NCBI GenBank assembly: GCA_937891895.1 | Contig: CALATN010000175.1 | Span: 1-6,065, forward strand | Direction: 5' to 3' | Origin: an uncultured Clostridia bacterium | Lineage (GTDB): Bacteria; Bacillota; Clostridia; Oscillospirales; Ruminococcaceae | Length of the DNA: 6,065 nucleotides | In this document: positions 4,551-6,065 of the stretch, piece after piece | Layout: each line of letters begins with the position of its first letter | Position numbering within the stretch: the first letter of the stretch is position 1 | Notes under the pieces: model-generated | Databases searched by the model: none | Told to the model about the DNA's origin: nothing | What the model saw: the letters and a program-made list of their open reading frames with translations, nothing else | Translations under genes and position numbers: made by a program

Positions 4551-5855
4551 TTACAGTATATCGATATATTCTCCGTTCAGCGCCTTGTTCATACTTCTGA
4601 CAGCACAGAATTTTCCGCACATTGAACAACTGTCCTCGTGTTCGGGTGCACGGCTGTCACGAATTGCCTTTGCTGTTTCGGGGTCGATTGAGCATTCCCA
4701 CTGTTTATCCCAGTCGAAAGTTCTTCGTGCATCTGCCATTTGGTCATCAATGTCCCTTGCATGAGGAACTTTCTTAGCAATATCTGCAGCATGTGCAGCG
4801 ATACGGGATGCTATAATGCCTTGTTTTACATCATCTACATTCGGAAGAGCAAGATGTTCTGCGGGAGTTACATAGCAAAGAAAAGCTGCACCCGAAGCAG
4901 CGGCGATTGCACCGCCGATAGCAGAAGTAATGTGGTCATAGCCGGGAGCAATATCGGTAACTATAGGACCGAGAACATAGAAAGGTGCACCCATACAGAC
5001 AGTCTGCTGGATTTTCATGTTTGCTTCAATCTGGTCCATAGGCATATGTCCGGGACCTTCAACCATAACCTGAACGTCCTTCGCCCATGCTCGTTTGGTA
5101 AGCTCGCCGAGACGGACAAGCTCTTCAATCTGACAAACATCACTTCCGTCGGCAAGGCATCCGGGACGGCAGGCATCACCGAGAGAAACAGTTACATCAT
5201 ACTCACGGCATATGTCAAGAATCTCATCGAAATATTCGTAGAAAGGATTTTCTTCTCCTGTCATACTCATCCACGCAAACACAAGTGATCCGCCTCGGGA
5301 AACAATATTCATTTTTCTTTTATGTTTTCTGATTTGTTCAATTGTCTTGCGGGTAATACCGCAATGAAGTGTTACAAAATCCACACCGTCCTGTGCATGA
5401 AGACGGACAACATCAATGAAATCTTTTGCGGTAAGGGTGGCAAGGTCTCTCTGGTAGTGAATAACACTGTCATACACCGGTACAGTGCCGATCATAGCGG
5501 GACACTCTGCGGTCAGTTTATGACGGAAAGGTTGTGTGTTGCCGTGACTTGACAAATCCATAATAGCCTCTGCTCCCATATCAACAGCCGCCATAACCTT
5601 CTGCATTTCAATATCATAATCCTTACAGTCACGGGAAACACCAAGATTGACATTAATTTTTGTCCGGAGCATGGAGCCAACACCGTTCGGATCGATGCAG
5701 GTGTGCAGTTTATTAGCACAGATGACAACCTGGCCTTTGGCAACAAGATCACGGATCTCTTCTTCGGTACGATATTCTTTGGCAGCAACAGCCTTCATTT
5801 CAGGGGTAATAATGCCACGTCTTGCAGCATCCATCTGGGTTGTATAATTTCTCAT
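4551..5855 (-). CDS. thiC: Phosphomethylpyrimidine synthase ThiC
   Basis: A radical-SAM iron-sulfur enzyme of the cytoplasm. It turns 5-aminoimidazole ribotide into hydroxymethylpyrimidine phosphate, the pyrimidine precursor of thiamine. The protein has 434 residues, the short form seen in anaerobes. Conserved blocks are INVNLGVS (67-74), MDLSSHG (99-105), SRGGS (186-190), LGDACRPGC (225-233), EGPGHMPMDQ (266-275), GYDHI (305-309) and CYVTPAEHL (327-335). The C-terminal cluster ligands are CSMCGKFC (410-417). The start at ATG 5855 has AAGGA nine bases upstream; an in-frame TTG at 5873 overlaps the thiD stop and is less likely. It lies 14 bases after thiD, so it is in the same operon and probably its last gene. 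A benzimidazole-forming paralogue (BzaF type) is less likely given thiD next door. Confidence 0.96.
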   Translation of the reverse strand: MRNYTTQMDAARRGIITPEMKAVAAKEYRTEEEIRDLVAKGQVVICANKLHTCIDPNGVGSMLRTKINVNLGVSRDCKDYDIEMQKVMAAVDMGAEAIMDLSSHGNTQPFRHKLTAECPAMIGTVPVYDSVIHYQRDLATLTAKDFIDVVRLHAQDGVDFVTLHCGITRKTIEQIRKHKRKMNIVSRGGSLVFAWMSMTGEENPFYEYFDEILDICREYDVTVSLGDACRPGCLADGSDVCQIEELVRLGELTKRAWAKDVQVMVEGPGHMPMDQIEANMKIQQTVCMGAPFYVLGPIVTDIAPGYDHITSAIGGAIAAASGAAFLCYVTPAEHLALPNVDDVKQGIIASRIAAHAADIAKKVPHARDIDDQMADARRTFDWDKQWECSIDPETAKAIRDSRAPEHEDSCSMCGKFCAVRSMNKALNGEYIDIL

Positions 5856-5869
5856 TCTTATTCTTCCTT

Positions 5870-6065
5870 TCAAACAGATTTATTTTCTTCGGCAAATGTT
5901 GAGTTTAAGTCAAAATTGTGCATCATGGGACCTACTCCATGACCCAGGTCAAGCTGTGCAGCAAGAGCGGCGGAAACATACTCCTTTGCACGCTTCACTG
6001 ATACGATAAGGTCAAAACCTTTTGCGAGGTTAGCGGCAATGGCCGAAGACAGCGTACATCCTGTA
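5870..6065 (-). CDS. thiD: Hydroxymethylpyrimidine/phosphomethylpyrimidine kinase ThiD, C-terminal part (partial)
   Basis: The last 64 residues are present; the 5' part lies beyond the right edge. The fragment opens with TGCTLSSAIAANLAKGFDL, the conserved glycine/cysteine anion-hole block near the active site of the ribokinase-like ThiD fold. It continues with VKRAKEYVSAAL and GHGVGPMMHNFDL, the usual C-terminal helix and G-P-x-x-H end. The stop TGA is at 5872-5870. ThiD phosphorylates hydroxymethylpyrimidine phosphate, the product of ThiC, to the diphosphate used to build thiamine. Its position directly before thiC fits one transcript. Any TPP riboswitch for this operon would be upstream, outside the window. 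Confidence 0.93.
   Translation of the reverse strand, partial: TGCTLSSAIAANLAKGFDLIVSVKRAKEYVSAALAAQLDLGHGVGPMMHNFDLNSTFAEENKSV

Noticed and set aside
4740..5552. Plus-strand open frames opposite thiC
   Set aside because: Antisense of a strongly conserved gene, with no motif or start signal of their own.
5856..5873. TTG start of thiC at 5873
   Set aside because: It overlaps the thiD stop and the likely ribosome binding site itself. ATG 5855 has better spacing and matches the usual ThiC N-terminus.

Overview
The window reads as low-to-moderate GC DNA of an anaerobic Firmicute, most likely a gut-type Clostridia member. The grounds are strong AGGAGG-type ribosome binding sites, sigma-A-like promoters with TATAAT boxes, a sodium-pump decarboxylase cluster, a tandem glycine riboswitch and a short-form ThiC. 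No gene pins it to a genus.

Layout. Positions 1-60 are the last residues of a biotin-carrier protein. It is followed by the beta (membrane) subunit of a sodium-translocating decarboxylase, which is intact for about 252 codons and then ends abruptly. Converging on it from the right is a sodium:alanine/glycine symporter gene on the minus strand, led by a promoter, a tandem glycine riboswitch and an intrinsic terminator. It also ends abruptly, after about 407 codons. Both genes lose their 3' parts at the same 12 bases (822-833). Past this point each frame reads only the other gene's antisense. This is a tail-to-tail chimeric join, either a real rearrangement such as one inversion endpoint, or an assembly/amplification artefact. 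It is the most notable thing in the window.

Positions 2346-2814 hold no intact gene. They hold two short minus-strand remnants and a terminator. Next come a minus-strand XRE-type regulator with a four-helix membrane tail and, divergent from it, a hemolysin III/TrhA (PAQR-like) membrane protein. Each has a good promoter in the shared 184-base gap, with a small dyad between them. Positions 4277-4550 hold another short remnant and a strong hairpin. The right end is the 3' end of a thiamine operon on the minus strand, thiD (partial) then thiC, 14 bases apart. These make and phosphorylate the pyrimidine half of thiamine.

There is no sign of a phage, CRISPR array, complete insertion sequence or defence system. 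I found no convincing novel multi-gene system. The leads worth following are the join, the riboswitch attached to a broken transporter, and the decayed fragments.
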